From positions 5,828,001 through 5,892,000 of the forward strand of contig OZ245751.1 in assembly GCA_965227445.1 (NCBI GenBank): 64,000 nt of DNA, given 5' to 3'. Below are positions 36,722 to 45,114 of this stretch, piece by piece. This stretch comes from DT-110 sp030148525 (lineage in GTDB: Bacteria > Bacteroidota > Bacteroidia > Chitinophagales > Saprospiraceae). The notes below the pieces were generated by a model, which made no database searches, was not told the origin of the DNA, and was given only the letters and a program-made list of their open reading frames with translations. Numbering within the stretch: the stretch's first letter is position 1; every line of letters begins with the position of its first letter. The translations under genes and the position numbers were made by a program.

Positions 36722-37813
36722 TCAGGCTTTAAAGTTGAGCAAAAATTCTTTGACATCCGTATCGAACCGCTCCGCATCGCCGAAGTGAAATTTCACCTCG
36801 ACGGGCAGGGCGAAAATCGGCATTTCATTTTCGAGCATAAAGGAACGATGCATCTCCAGGCGCATAGCGTCTTTTTCGGTGGTCAGGATTACCTTTTTTT
36901 TGGATTCCAGTCGGTCGAAATTGGCTTTGAGCTGCCCCACATCATACTTGGTAAAAAAGTGGTGGTCTTCGTATTCCTGGATTTGTACGGACCCCACTTG
37001 TTCCTCCAGGTAATCGGTGAGGTATTCGGTGCGGGCAATAGCACAAATCAGCAGCACATCCAAATCTGGTTCCAGTTTGAGTTGATAGCGCGGATTGAAA
37101 AGGTAATAGGGGCGGCCGTAGTCGTAGTACGAGAAGTATATCCGCTGGTGGGGCTGAGGCTCAATCTCTGTGACCAGGGCATTTTGTTGTTCCGGCTCCA
37201 TCTGCCGCGGGCATTTACTGACGATGATATAATCGGCTCGTTCGTAGGCCGCCCGCCATTCGCGCAGGCGCCCGGAGGGAAGCAGGTAGTCCCTGGTGAA
37301 TGGATGGTGAAATTCGGTCAGCATAATGTTGAGCCCGGGTTTAACCGACCGGTGCTGGAATGCATCGTCGAGCAAGATCACCTGGGTTTCGGGGAAGCGA
37401 CTCATAATCTCCGGAATGCCGAAGGCCCTGCTTTCGCAAACGGCTACCGTCATGTCGGGAAATTTGCGTTTAAATTGCAGGGGTTCGTCTCCGACTTGTT
37501 CGGCTGTCATTTCGGTCTTGGCGAGCAGGAATCCCTTAGTCTTGCGTTTATAACCCCGGCTCAGGGTAGCCACCTGGAGGTATTCCCCTAGCAAGCGTAC
37601 CAGGTATTCAATGTGAGGTGTTTTACCGGCACCACCTACCGATAGGTTACCTACGGAGATTACGGGCAGGTCGAATTCAATGCCTTTCAACAGGCCGGTG
37701 CGATACATGAGGTTGCGAAAGCCTACCCCCATGCCGTATAGCAGGGACACGGGAGAAAGTAGTATTTTTAACAGGAATCGTTGAACCATACGGCAGAAAC
37801 TACATTTGATCAC
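36722..37813 (-). CDS. lpxK: Tetraacyldisaccharide 4'-kinase (lipid A synthesis)
   Basis: A 363-aa inner-membrane-associated kinase that phosphorylates the 4' position of the lipid A disaccharide. ISVGNLSVGGAGKTPHIEYL (Walker A) is near residue 55, followed by LSRGYKRKTKGFLLA, VGDEPLQFKRKFP and VILLDDAFQHRSVKPGLNI (the D-D-x-F-Q-H catalytic signature). The N-terminus is amphipathic or hydrophobic (FLLKILLSPVSLLYGMGVGF). The ATG at 37789 (MVQRFLLKILL) is an equally good start. It is the first gene of the minus-strand envelope cluster and divergent from the nucleotidyltransferase gene over 148 bp. Confidence 0.95.
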   Translation of the reverse strand: MIKCSFCRMVQRFLLKILLSPVSLLYGMGVGFRNLMYRTGLLKGIEFDLPVISVGNLSVGGAGKTPHIEYLVRLLGEYLQVATLSRGYKRKTKGFLLAKTEMTAEQVGDEPLQFKRKFPDMTVAVCESRAFGIPEIMSRFPETQVILLDDAFQHRSVKPGLNIMLTEFHHPFTRDYLLPSGRLREWRAAYERADYIIVSKCPRQMEPEQQNALVTEIEPQPHQRIYFSYYDYGRPYYLFNPRYQLKLEPDLDVLLICAIARTEYLTDYLEEQVGSVQIQEYEDHHFFTKYDVGQLKANFDRLESKKKVILTTEKDAMRLEMHRSFMLENEMPIFALPVEVKFHFGDAERFDTDVKEFLLNFKA

Positions 37814-37961
37814 CGGTAATCAGGTGCAGGTGGAAGATAGAAAGTTACGGTTAGACCAAGCGACGAATACGACAGAATTCATCGTTTATACGTCAAATAG
37901 GGCTGTTGGGTATGATCATATTGCCCGGAAATGATGTTCTTACCAAAAAAGAAGTGCGCTC

Positions 37962-38693
37962 ATGAAAGCGATGATTTTCGCAGCGGGTTTGGGAACTCGT
38001 CTGCGTCCACTTACCAATAACCGGCCCAAGGCTTTGGTTCAGGTTGGTGGCATTCCGTTACTGGAAATTGCCCTCCGGCGTTTACGCAAGTATGGCTTTA
38101 AGGGGGTGGTGATCAATGTGCATCACCACGCTGATCAGGTAATTCAGTTTTTGCAACAGCAAGGCTATTTTGGTCTGGATATCCATGTTTCGGATGAGCG
38201 CGATTTACTGTTGAATACCGGAGGCGGATTAAAAAAGGCGTCTCCGCTATTGGCCGATGGCCCTTTTCTGGTCATGAATGCCGATGTCCTTACCAATATG
38301 GATTTCTCCCGCCTGATCGAAGATCATTTGTCTTCGGGTGCATTGGCTACCCTGGCTGTGCGTCGAAGAGAAAGCTCCCGCCACCTGTTATTCGACCGGG
38401 ATCGTCAGCTCGTGGGCTGGCGCCATAACCGCACCGGTGAAGTTCGCATGAGTCGCGATTTGCCGGAAGAAGATTACCAGGGCTTTGCCTTTAGCGGAAT
38501 CCAGGTGATCGATCCCGGATTATTCCGGTTTTTCCCCGATGAAATGGTGTTTTCGACTATTGACCTGTACCTCGCTGCTGCTAAAACAGAAACCATCCTC
38601 GCCTACGGCCACGACGCCGACATTTGGCTTGATGTAGGTAAGTTGCCCGCGGTGCAGGAGGCGGAAGGCTTATTGCCGTTTATTGATTTGTAA
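37962..38693 (+). CDS. Sugar-1-phosphate nucleotidyltransferase (MurU/mannose-1-P guanylyltransferase type)
   Basis: A 243-aa NTP-transferase: MKAMIFAAGLGTRLRPLTNN (G-x-G-T-R-x-R-P signature), RPKALVQVGG, FLVMNADVLTNMDF (metal-binding D) and YGHDADIWLDVGKLPAVQEA at the C-terminus. Size and motifs fit the short MurU-type enzymes that make NDP-sugars from recycled cell-wall MurNAc or mannose-1-phosphate. A kinase of the AmgK/aminoglycoside phosphotransferase type, often adjacent, is absent here. It has no signal, so it is cytosolic. The exact sugar and nucleotide cannot be read from the sequence. Confidence 0.85.
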   Translation: MKAMIFAAGLGTRLRPLTNNRPKALVQVGGIPLLEIALRRLRKYGFKGVVINVHHHADQVIQFLQQQGYFGLDIHVSDERDLLLNTGGGLKKASPLLADGPFLVMNADVLTNMDFSRLIEDHLSSGALATLAVRRRESSRHLLFDRDRQLVGWRHNRTGEVRMSRDLPEEDYQGFAFSGIQVIDPGLFRFFPDEMVFSTIDLYLAAAKTETILAYGHDADIWLDVGKLPAVQEAEGLLPFIDL

Positions 38694-38801
38694 ATGATTC
38701 ACAATCAGCAAAGTGGATCAGGGGGTTTGGGGTGCCAACTCATCCGTTTTAGTGAAGTGAAGCCAAAAATGTTCAAACCAACTTTATTGGTTACCTCAAC
38801 C

Positions 38802-40223
38802 TCACCCACCTACCTTCGATAATATCCACGCCTTATCGGCCAGTGGTTCACATGCTTCTACTTCTTTGCGTAGTTTAAATCGTGCCTCCGACGACTGAGG
38901 TGGGAGGTAGAAGAGTTTCCGCACAAACCGGAGCACATTGTGGTATTGCTGGCGTACCTCCCGGGAAATAGCCCGGTTGCGGCGCAGGTAAATACGAAAG
39001 CTGTCGATAAGCGAATCCAGGGCCTGGTCTTCCCCTAGTTCGTAATAGGTTTTCAGGAGCATGAGTTTACTGCCGAGTGCGTAGGTGTGATTGGCGTAGG
39101 CAACCTCCCGAAGTTGTTCGATCACCAGGGGGTAATTGCCCTGGGCAAAAAAGACTTTGGCCAGGTTGTAATTAAGTGCATTGTATCGCTCCTCCGGTGG
39201 AAGCAGCCCGGTAAAGTCCCGGATAAATTGCTCTGTCCATTCAAAAGCTTGCACGTGAAGTCCCACTGTGATGATATTTTTATATGCCTGTGGGGTGATC
39301 ACACCGTTGCGTTGGGTTATGCCCTTGTCGAGCAAGGTGCGGGACAACTCGAATAACTCGTGGAAATACTGGCTATTACCCTGATTGATCTGGTATCCGA
39401 TACAGTAATTTTTAAGGAAGATGTACAGATTGTCTTGCTCGTTCAGGCTGAAGTGGTGGGAATCTTCTTTGAGTAGTTGTTTGAGTTCCTGAAACCAATG
39501 TGCTTCTCCGGGATTCTCCAGCATGCGGGCCACTGACAAATATATGCGTACGCCTATCTCTTTTGCTTGCGCACTGGCAGCTACCCTTTCCAGAAAACCA
39601 TTCGGGAGGGCTAATTCTTCTCCCTCCAGGGAAAAAAAGACCCGGTTGCTGATGCTGTTGCAATAATTGCGAAGTTTTTGGATATAGTAATAGGCGTCGA
39701 GATGGTGATCTTTTTGCCGTAGCAGATTAGCTAACTGGGCCCGTTTAGTGCCGCTTTCTGCCCGTCGATAGGCCAGGTCGTAATACTGAGCTTGTTCGAG
39801 GTGGTACTGTTCGTCGCGCAGCGCTTCATTGTCAAAATAGTCCTGCGTTTGTCGCTCGAGTGTTCGATAATGCTTGGGCAGCCCCCTGGCCCAGGACAAT
39901 TCTAATCCAACCTGGCGTTGGAGTTGCTCTTTGTTGGTCAGGTTTTCCCGGATCAAAAAATCTACAGAGGCCTGGTTTAGCTCGTGCATGATCTTGCGTA
40001 GTTGGGCGTCCCTGAAGGGCTTTTCCCCAAAGAGTGTGTGCCAAACCTTCTCTTTGTGCAGGGTGTTTTCCTTATCCAGATGTCGCTGAACGTAATCGTA
40101 AAGCAGGATTGCCGCTTCCGACACTTGCCCAAGGGCTGTCTGGTGCTCCAGGTAGGCTCCCAGCAGGGACCGTTCCTCCTCCGACATGACCCTCAGCAAA
40201 TCCAACAGCTTGCTCTTGTACAT
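38802..40223 (-). CDS. Large helical protein of unknown function
   Basis: About 473 aa, not recognised as any named family. It is helical throughout with TPR-like spacing in the C-terminal half (YNALNYNLAKVFFAQGNYPL, AYANHTYALGSKLMLLKTYY) and an N-terminal region (LLDLLRVMSEEERSLLGAYL) that looks like a small docking domain. It has no signal peptide or membrane segment, no cysteine pattern and no catalytic motif. The ATG at 40223 is chosen because an exact -7 element (TATATTTG, minus strand) ends 4 bp upstream. An ATG at 40238 lies on the far side of it. Cytosolic scaffold is a guess only. Confidence 0.65.
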   Translation of the reverse strand: MYKSKLLDLLRVMSEEERSLLGAYLEHQTALGQVSEAAILLYDYVQRHLDKENTLHKEKVWHTLFGEKPFRDAQLRKIMHELNQASVDFLIRENLTNKEQLQRQVGLELSWARGLPKHYRTLERQTQDYFDNEALRDEQYHLEQAQYYDLAYRRAESGTKRAQLANLLRQKDHHLDAYYYIQKLRNYCNSISNRVFFSLEGEELALPNGFLERVAASAQAKEIGVRIYLSVARMLENPGEAHWFQELKQLLKEDSHHFSLNEQDNLYIFLKNYCIGYQINQGNSQYFHELFELSRTLLDKGITQRNGVITPQAYKNIITVGLHVQAFEWTEQFIRDFTGLLPPEERYNALNYNLAKVFFAQGNYPLVIEQLREVAYANHTYALGSKLMLLKTYYELGEDQALDSLIDSFRIYLRRNRAISREVRQQYHNVLRFVRKLFYLPPQSSEARFKLRKEVEACEPLADKAWILSKVGG

Positions 40224-40227
40224 AGAA

Positions 40228-40235
40228 CAAATATA
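40228..40235 (-). promoter_or_regulatory. Predicted -7 element next to the start of the helical protein gene
   Basis: Minus strand TATATTTG, exact TAnnTTTG, ends 4 bp before the ATG at 40223, implying a leaderless transcript if active. Confidence 0.5.
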
Positions 40236-40372
40236 CATTCTGTAGTCTGAAAAATATTGATAACCTGAGTGTTGTGAAGATGCGGACGTTAGGTTTGCTG
40301 AACTTTTTGGCTGAACTGTCCTTTATCTTTTACCTTGATTTCATCAGTTTTGTACTATGAAAACTAGTTAAC

Positions 40373-41773
40373 ATGCCTTTTAAGAGCCTAGTTTACCGTG
40401 CTTGTTTATCCTTTCTGGTGATGTGCTGTTTTTTGGGCGCAGGCCAGGCGTATGCTCAGGAATGGTGCAGGGCTGATTTTTTCTTTACCTATCTCGACAG
40501 CACCACCGTTCACTTCTACAATAATTCCACCGAGTACGATACCTGTACCTGGTCGTACGGGCAAGGAGAGCTGGTGCGCAAAACCTATAACTCCATCACG
40601 GTAGACCTGCCCTCAGGTTCGGGGACTATGTGCTTGGCTATTCTCGACGAAGCGGGTTGCACCGATACATTAGGCCTTGATATTTACCCGGGGGCGCCGG
40701 GCGAGGTATGTACCATTACGGATTGTGTTTGGCCGGGCGATGCCAACGGCGACTGGCGAGCCAATCATTTCGATGTATTGCACATCGGAATGGGCTACGG
40801 AAAGCAAGGCCCACCCCGTACGTATTATCCGGTACCTGATGACTCTCTGGCTTGGCGTCCGAGCCATGCAGAAGACTGGGATAGCTATATTGGTGTAGTC
40901 AACTACAAACACCTCGATTGCGACGGTAATGGCTGGATCAATGCCGATGACCTGAAGGCTGTCGCCAAAAATTACCGACCCGATCAGCAATATGTATCAG
41001 AAGACACACCGGATGCCCCTCTCGTTGAGCTGGTGTTAGATGAGACTGTCTTCTTCCTGGATCCCGAAGCCATTGATGATAGTGTGGTAGTGACCGGAAA
41101 GGTCTATTTGGGAAGTCAGGAGATGCCGGTAGATCATATGTACGGCCTGGCTCTTTCGGTGCGGTACGATACTACCTTTGTACGCAACGGTACGGCAACG
41201 CTTAATTATCTAAGTAACTCCTTCTTAGGTGAGGATGCCCCTATCCTCGATTTTAGTTTCAATCTCGACAACCGGTTTTCGGTAGGGCGTACCGATTACG
41301 CTCTTTCCCGCACCAAGCGACTGGGTAGTAGCGGGCACGGTGCTGTAGCGACCTTTAGTCTGGTGATCGAAGGAGACATTATCGGCGGACGAGAATTCAA
41401 TGATATCAATGTCCGTATGGAAAAGATCAAAGCCGTGGACAGCCTCGGCCGGGAAATTCCGCTGAATCTCGTTAATGACGAATTGACGGTCTTTGTGGTC
41501 TCCGATGATATTACCTCCACCCGGGCGCCTCAGTCCGAAACCACTTTTGCCATCTTCCCGAATCCATCAGAAGGATTCGTTTTCTTTCGCGCTTCGGAGG
41601 CCGACTGGTCGCTGGTCGAAATATTTGATGTGCATGGCCGTCGGGTACTGCGCGAACCGGTTCGTAACCAGTTGCAAACCTTGGATATTGCCGGCCTGCC
41701 GGGAGGCACTTACCTGGTACGTGCCTGGAAAAAAGACGGCTCCTGGTCGAGTCAGGTGCTGGTTCGTAGGTAG
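40373..41773 (+). CDS. Secreted T9SS protein with dockerin-like calcium repeats
   Basis: A 466-aa protein. The signal peptide ends near AYAQEW (residue 28). Residues 30-115 are a beta domain. Residues 118-210 carry two dockerin/EF-hand-type loops, PGDANGDWRANHFDVLHIGM and DCDGNGWINADDLKAVAKNY, whose D-x-N-x-D spacing fits calcium binding. A cohesin-like beta region follows (VVVTGKVYLGSQEMPVDHMY, VATFSLVIEGDIIGG), and the C-terminus is a T9SS sorting domain (FAIFPNPSEGFVFF, IFDVHGRRVLRE, LPGGTYLVRAWKK). The dockerin part could dock to a cohesin-bearing surface protein. That partner is not in the window. A TATCTTTT near-consensus promoter lies at 40324-40331. Confidence 0.85.
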   Translation: MPFKSLVYRACLSFLVMCCFLGAGQAYAQEWCRADFFFTYLDSTTVHFYNNSTEYDTCTWSYGQGELVRKTYNSITVDLPSGSGTMCLAILDEAGCTDTLGLDIYPGAPGEVCTITDCVWPGDANGDWRANHFDVLHIGMGYGKQGPPRTYYPVPDDSLAWRPSHAEDWDSYIGVVNYKHLDCDGNGWINADDLKAVAKNYRPDQQYVSEDTPDAPLVELVLDETVFFLDPEAIDDSVVVTGKVYLGSQEMPVDHMYGLALSVRYDTTFVRNGTATLNYLSNSFLGEDAPILDFSFNLDNRFSVGRTDYALSRTKRLGSSGHGAVATFSLVIEGDIIGGREFNDINVRMEKIKAVDSLGREIPLNLVNDELTVFVVSDDITSTRAPQSETTFAIFPNPSEGFVFFRASEADWSLVEIFDVHGRRVLREPVRNQLQTLDIAGLPGGTYLVRAWKKDGSWSSQVLVRR

Positions 41774-41785
41774 TTTTTTACCGAT

Positions 41786-41865
41786 AGGCAAATATTCAGG
41801 GCCTTACGGCAAAAAATCTTTCTATTTGCCTCGTAGTGAAATAGATTGATTGGAAACAATCTATT
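41786..41865 (+). promoter_or_regulatory. Two-hairpin leader before the SRPBCC operon
   Basis: AGGCAAATA (41786-41794) pairs with TATTTGCCT (41823-41831), and AATAGATTG (41840-41848) pairs with CAATCTATT (41857-41865), ending 5 bp before the ATG at 41871. The first may terminate the preceding T9SS gene. The second could cover the ribosome-binding region. Confidence 0.45.
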
Positions 41866-41870
41866 CCGTT

Positions 41871-42455
41871 ATGTCTATCAAGAAATTTGCGTTGATTATT
41901 CTCGGCCTGGTATTTCTCTTAGGGCTTGCTCTGATCGTCTCTCATTTTCAATTCAAAAAATACGCACAGCAGCAGTCGGAGGGTATCATGAACGTACCCG
42001 TGAATCAGTCGGCACCGGTACTCGCCAACCAGTCGATCGACATTGCCGCGCCGATAGAGATCGTTTGGGAAGTTCTTTCTAAGATTGAAGAATGGCCAAA
42101 TTGGCAGGATCCTGTAACCAAATCGGAAGTCCGGGGTACCTTAGAGGAAGGCGTTATTTTTATTTGGAAGGCCGACGGAATGCGTTTCCGATCCCGGATT
42201 CACACGCTGCAGAAGCCGGTTCTGATGGGATGGACGGGCACAACCTTTGGGGCGCAGGCTGTACACAATTGGCAATTGGAAGACAATGCGAGCAATGCAA
42301 ATCCACGGACCACGGTTAGGGTGGAGGAAAGCTTGCAGGGAGTTTTTCCGCTTTTACTTGCGAAGTCGATGTCATCCGACCTGGAGGGAGGTATGTCGGA
42401 ACAGCTAGAAGCACTCCGCGAAACCGCCGAAGCACAATATGGAAGATCATCCTAA
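41871..42455 (+). CDS. Membrane-anchored SRPBCC (START-like) protein
   Basis: About 194 aa. Residues 1-25 (FALIILGLVFLLGLALIVS) anchor the protein. Residues about 50-190 are an SRPBCC lipid/small-molecule-binding domain: SIDIAAPIEIVWEVLSKIEE, WPNWQDPVTKSEV, VHNWQLED and an amphipathic C-terminal helix. The ATG at 41871 is used. The upstream in-frame start at 41850 would begin inside the hairpin leader. It overlaps the next gene by 17 bp, and that gene is a shorter relative, so this is a tandem duplicated pair. The ligand is unknown. Confidence 0.75.
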   Translation: MSIKKFALIILGLVFLLGLALIVSHFQFKKYAQQQSEGIMNVPVNQSAPVLANQSIDIAAPIEIVWEVLSKIEEWPNWQDPVTKSEVRGTLEEGVIFIWKADGMRFRSRIHTLQKPVLMGWTGTTFGAQAVHNWQLEDNASNANPRTTVRVEESLQGVFPLLLAKSMSSDLEGGMSEQLEALRETAEAQYGRSS

Positions 42456-42876
42456 GCTCATTCGTGTCAAAACCCTTTTCCGGTGGGTAATAGGGGGGCA
42501 AACCATCAGATGGCCCGACTGGCACCCGCTGATAACCAGGGTGCGGGCCAATTATGTGTTGTTTCGGCAGGGTGTTGATTTTGCCTATTGGCAAGGTGGT
42601 TTGAAGTATAGTGCAACGTTGCATACCTACGATGAGTCCTTACGGATAGGTTGGTTCACCGATCGCCTCGGTGATTACCAGATTCAGAACTGGACATGCC
42701 GGCCCGCAGGAGCGGGAACGGAGGTCACGATCACTCACAGCCGGCAGGGAGTTATCCCCTGGTTTTTCCAGGTATCGGGGCAACGGCGCCTGTCGGATCA
42801 AACGGAGCGGGTACTTGACCACCTGCGGACGGTTGCCCAGGCAAGAGCTGTTGATCCTCGGCGGGAAAAGAAATAA
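42439..42876 (+). CDS. SRPBCC-like protein, shorter paralogue without membrane anchor
   Basis: A 145-aa protein resembling the domain of the preceding gene: WPDWHPLITRVRANYV, then FAYWQGGLKYSATLHTYDES, IGWFTDRLGDYQIQNWTC and a closing helix (LSDQTERVLDHLRTVAQAR). The membrane anchor and first strands are missing, but the reading frame is clean with no sign of decay. It may act as a soluble partner of the upstream protein. It starts inside the upstream gene (17-bp overlap) and ends 1 bp before the DUF6090 gene, so the three genes are tightly coupled. Confidence 0.65.
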   Translation: MEDHPKLIRVKTLFRWVIGGQTIRWPDWHPLITRVRANYVLFRQGVDFAYWQGGLKYSATLHTYDESLRIGWFTDRLGDYQIQNWTCRPAGAGTEVTITHSRQGVIPWFFQVSGQRRLSDQTERVLDHLRTVAQARAVDPRREKK

Positions 42877-42877
42877 T

Positions 42878-43618
42878 ATGTTGTCACTACTGCGCAAAAA
42901 CAGGCGGAAAGAATTATATGAGGGTGGAATGGCCAGATACCTCTTCTACGCCATTGGGGAAATCGTACTCGTAGTGATCGGCATCCTGATCGCCCTGCAA
43001 ATCGATAACTGGAACCGGCAATACGAGCAGAATAAACAAGAGGAGCGAATACTGCGCAATCTGATCCTGGACCTCGAAAAGGATATGCAACAACTAATCT
43101 TCTTATGCAAAGAATCCAAAGCCCGACAAGCCAATATCGACACCCTCTACGATGTGATGCTGGAACCCGAAGAGCATACGCCCGACCGTTTCCTGAATCT
43201 CGTCTTTCCTCTTTTTTACGAGGGGCACTTCGAGGTCAATAGTGGTACTTTTGACGAAAGTCTGGGATCGGGAACTATCCGGTTTATTCGCAATGATACG
43301 CTGCGGCAGCAGGTCTTTGAATACTACCGACAGGCTAAGCTTTCTTATGCCGACAAGGGCGCAGTAAAAATGACCTACGAATTTATTATGCCGCAACTGG
43401 CCGAAACGGTTGTTCCGACCGAAGAGTTCATGAACTTTTTCACCCGTAAGAGATCAAATCTGCCTCCCATCGACTTGGTCGAGCTTTCGCAAAACAAGAA
43501 ATTTATGGCCTTGCTGATTACCAAGTACGGTAACGAGGCTGATCAGGTCAATAACTGGAGCCGGTATATGAAGGATGGAAAAGCACTGCTGAAAGGAATA
43601 AAACAGGAATTGGAATAA
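42878..43618 (+). CDS. DUF6090 family membrane protein
   Basis: About 246 aa. The Bacteroidota DUF6090 signature is clear: MLSLLRKNRRKELYEGGM, then the single membrane segment YLFYAIGEIVLVVIGILIAL ending QIDNWNR, and a long soluble helical part (EERILRNLILDLEKDMQQLI). The longer upstream frame (from 42671) is rejected because it reads through the antisense of the SRPBCC gene and the family starts at 42878. Function unknown. It probably sits in the inner membrane with the helical part outside. It is the third gene of the SRPBCC operon. Confidence 0.85.
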   Translation: MLSLLRKNRRKELYEGGMARYLFYAIGEIVLVVIGILIALQIDNWNRQYEQNKQEERILRNLILDLEKDMQQLIFLCKESKARQANIDTLYDVMLEPEEHTPDRFLNLVFPLFYEGHFEVNSGTFDESLGSGTIRFIRNDTLRQQVFEYYRQAKLSYADKGAVKMTYEFIMPQLAETVVPTEEFMNFFTRKRSNLPPIDLVELSQNKKFMALLITKYGNEADQVNNWSRYMKDGKALLKGIKQELE

Positions 43619-43629
43619 CCGGTAGCAGC

Positions 43630-44463
43630 ATGAAAGAGCTTTTACGCATTCTGGGAAGTATTCTGTTGTTTTTTCTGCTTACGGCGGCGACGCAAGTGGG
43701 GGGAATCGTTTATCTAATCTACCGTCCACTGGGGTGGTGGATGGTGGGGCGCATACGGCCAAAATTGCTGGCCGTAACCGTTCAGCTTGCCGGCTTTCTG
43801 GTCGTGTTGAGTGCCTGTGCCTTGTTTGTGGTGCCGCCCATTGCCGAACATTTTGGCCGCGTACCATTACCCATTCGGGCTACCGCGGATGAGCCCGTTC
43901 GTCCGGCCCGTTGGTTTTACGTGATTGCCAACCGGCACTACGTACAACCTGCATTACGTGAAGTAGCAGTGGGGGTAGGGCAAAAACTGCGAGCAGTCCA
44001 CGCCGATGCCAGCCTGGTATACCTGGATGCGAATTTTCCCTTTTTTGATGATTTCCCACTGTTTCCCCACCTTAGTCATGACGATGGCCGCAAACTGGAT
44101 GTTTGTTTTGCGTACCGTTCAATGAAAGCTACTACCGTCCGCTACGATAGTCCGTCCTGGCTGGGCTACGGCTACGTGGAAGGCCCGGCCGATAGTGAGG
44201 AAAACTGGACGGAGCGCTGCAAAGAGGAAGGAGAGTGGCAGTACGATATGTTGAGTAAGATCACCAGGCAGGATCGACCCTACAGCGTCGATGTAGCCGT
44301 TACGAAAGATATGATCCGGTTTTTCCTGCGCGACCAGCGCGTGGACAAGTTATTCCTCGAGCCGCACCTTACACGCCGTTGGGGGCTAAACAAGGAACCA
44401 AAGCTCAAATTTCACGGTTGTCATGCCGTTCGTCACGACGATCACCTGCATATTCAACTATAA
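43630..44463 (+). CDS. Membrane-anchored putative LAS-type zinc peptidase (MepA/VanY-like)
   Basis: A 277-aa protein with two N-terminal hydrophobic segments (LLRILGSILLFFLLTAATQV and LLAVTVQLAGFLVVLSACAL) and an extracytoplasmic domain. It keeps the metal pattern of LAS peptidases: H150 then D157 in SHDDGRKLDV (H-x6-D) and the H-x-H motif H272/H274 in RHDDHLHIQL near the C-terminus. These fit a peptidoglycan or dipeptide endopeptidase of the MepA/VanY fold. Intervening sequence differs from named families, so activity is inferred from ligands only. It is in line with the DUF6090 gene (11-bp gap) and the gene at 44476. Confidence 0.6.
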   Translation: MKELLRILGSILLFFLLTAATQVGGIVYLIYRPLGWWMVGRIRPKLLAVTVQLAGFLVVLSACALFVVPPIAEHFGRVPLPIRATADEPVRPARWFYVIANRHYVQPALREVAVGVGQKLRAVHADASLVYLDANFPFFDDFPLFPHLSHDDGRKLDVCFAYRSMKATTVRYDSPSWLGYGYVEGPADSEENWTERCKEEGEWQYDMLSKITRQDRPYSVDVAVTKDMIRFFLRDQRVDKLFLEPHLTRRWGLNKEPKLKFHGCHAVRHDDHLHIQL

Positions 44464-44475
44464 CGTCCCCCGATC

Positions 44476-44928
44476 ATGGAACAACACCGTACTTTAAGCG
44501 ACCGGGCTTTTCTGGATAAGTTTGTAAATCGGACCCTGCCTCCCGAATGGTTTAGCCACGAAGCTCACCTGCGCCTGGCCTTTTTGCACATCCGTAATTT
44601 GGGCGTTGACAACGCCATCGACACCGTTCGCACGCAACTCAAGGCATACGTAGCTCACCTGGGTGCCACCGACAAATACCACGAAACCTTGACCATAGCT
44701 GCCGTTCGCGCGGTGTATCATTTTATGCTCCGGGAAAAAATGGATACACTATCTGTCCACAATCCAGATGAATCCAGCTTAGAGGCATTCCTGACTCTTC
44801 TGCGACGACATCCCCGCCTGCATACCTCTTTCCGGGAATTGATGTTTGCGCACTATGAGACTGATATTTTTTCCTCGGCTTTCGCCAAAAAGGAATACCT
44901 GGAGCCCGAGTTGTTACCGTTCGATTGA
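44476..44928 (+). CDS. Small conserved helical protein, function unknown
   Basis: A 150-aa protein, not recognised. It has a histidine-rich conserved core, LPPEWFSHEAHLRLAFLHIR, and later ATDKYHETLTIAAVRAVYHF and FRELMFAHYETDIFSSAFAK. The H, E and H residues could bind metal or a ligand, but no such family is known to me. It has no signal or membrane segment. It is the last gene of the operon that starts at 41871. A heptamer-like stretch follows its stop codon by one base. Confidence 0.65.
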   Translation: MEQHRTLSDRAFLDKFVNRTLPPEWFSHEAHLRLAFLHIRNLGVDNAIDTVRTQLKAYVAHLGATDKYHETLTIAAVRAVYHFMLREKMDTLSVHNPDESSLEAFLTLLRRHPRLHTSFRELMFAHYETDIFSSAFAKKEYLEPELLPFD

Positions 44929-44929
44929 C

Positions 44930-44994
44930 GCTCCCTGCCTACGCTAAAGCTTCGGCAGGCAGGAACGCTCCACGCACGACGCTCCACGCTATTC
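44930..44994. repeat. Heptamer stretch E' with CTGCC/GGCAG hairpin
   Basis: GCTCCCT and GCCTACG units are followed by a CCTGCC...GGCAGG hairpin and then in-phase GCTCCAC, GCACGAC, GCTCCAC, GCTATTC. The same word (GCTCCAC) and the same GCTCCCT-then-CTGCC layout occur in array E (52805-52895). The hairpin frame reads PAYAKASAGR, a peptide I associate with dispersed repeats in Bacteroidota genomes (memory, not checked). Confidence 0.6.
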
Positions 44995-45089
44995 TGGTCA
45001 AGAAACAAGAACGATTGGGTGTAAGCCGAGCTCTTAGGTCTCTACGTTCCCTTCACTCCCTAAGTCACCCACCAGTTCCAAAAACACCG

Positions 45090-45097
45090 TATCTTTC
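45090..45097 (+). promoter_or_regulatory. Near-consensus -7 promoter element
   Basis: TATCTTTC, one base off TAnnTTTG, 17 bp before the ATG at 45115. Confidence 0.4.
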
Positions 45098-45114
45098 CCC
45101 AAACCACCAAACAA

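Noticed and set aside
36434..37591. 385-aa open frame antisense to lpxK
   Set aside because: It mirrors the codon pattern of lpxK and of the acyltransferase 5' end and has no family features; lpxK on the other strand is certain.
45001..45089. A further 7-bp array upstream of 45115 and another at 48160-48188
   Set aside because: Pyrimidine-rich words drift out of register after two or three units, so a period of 7 is not supported.
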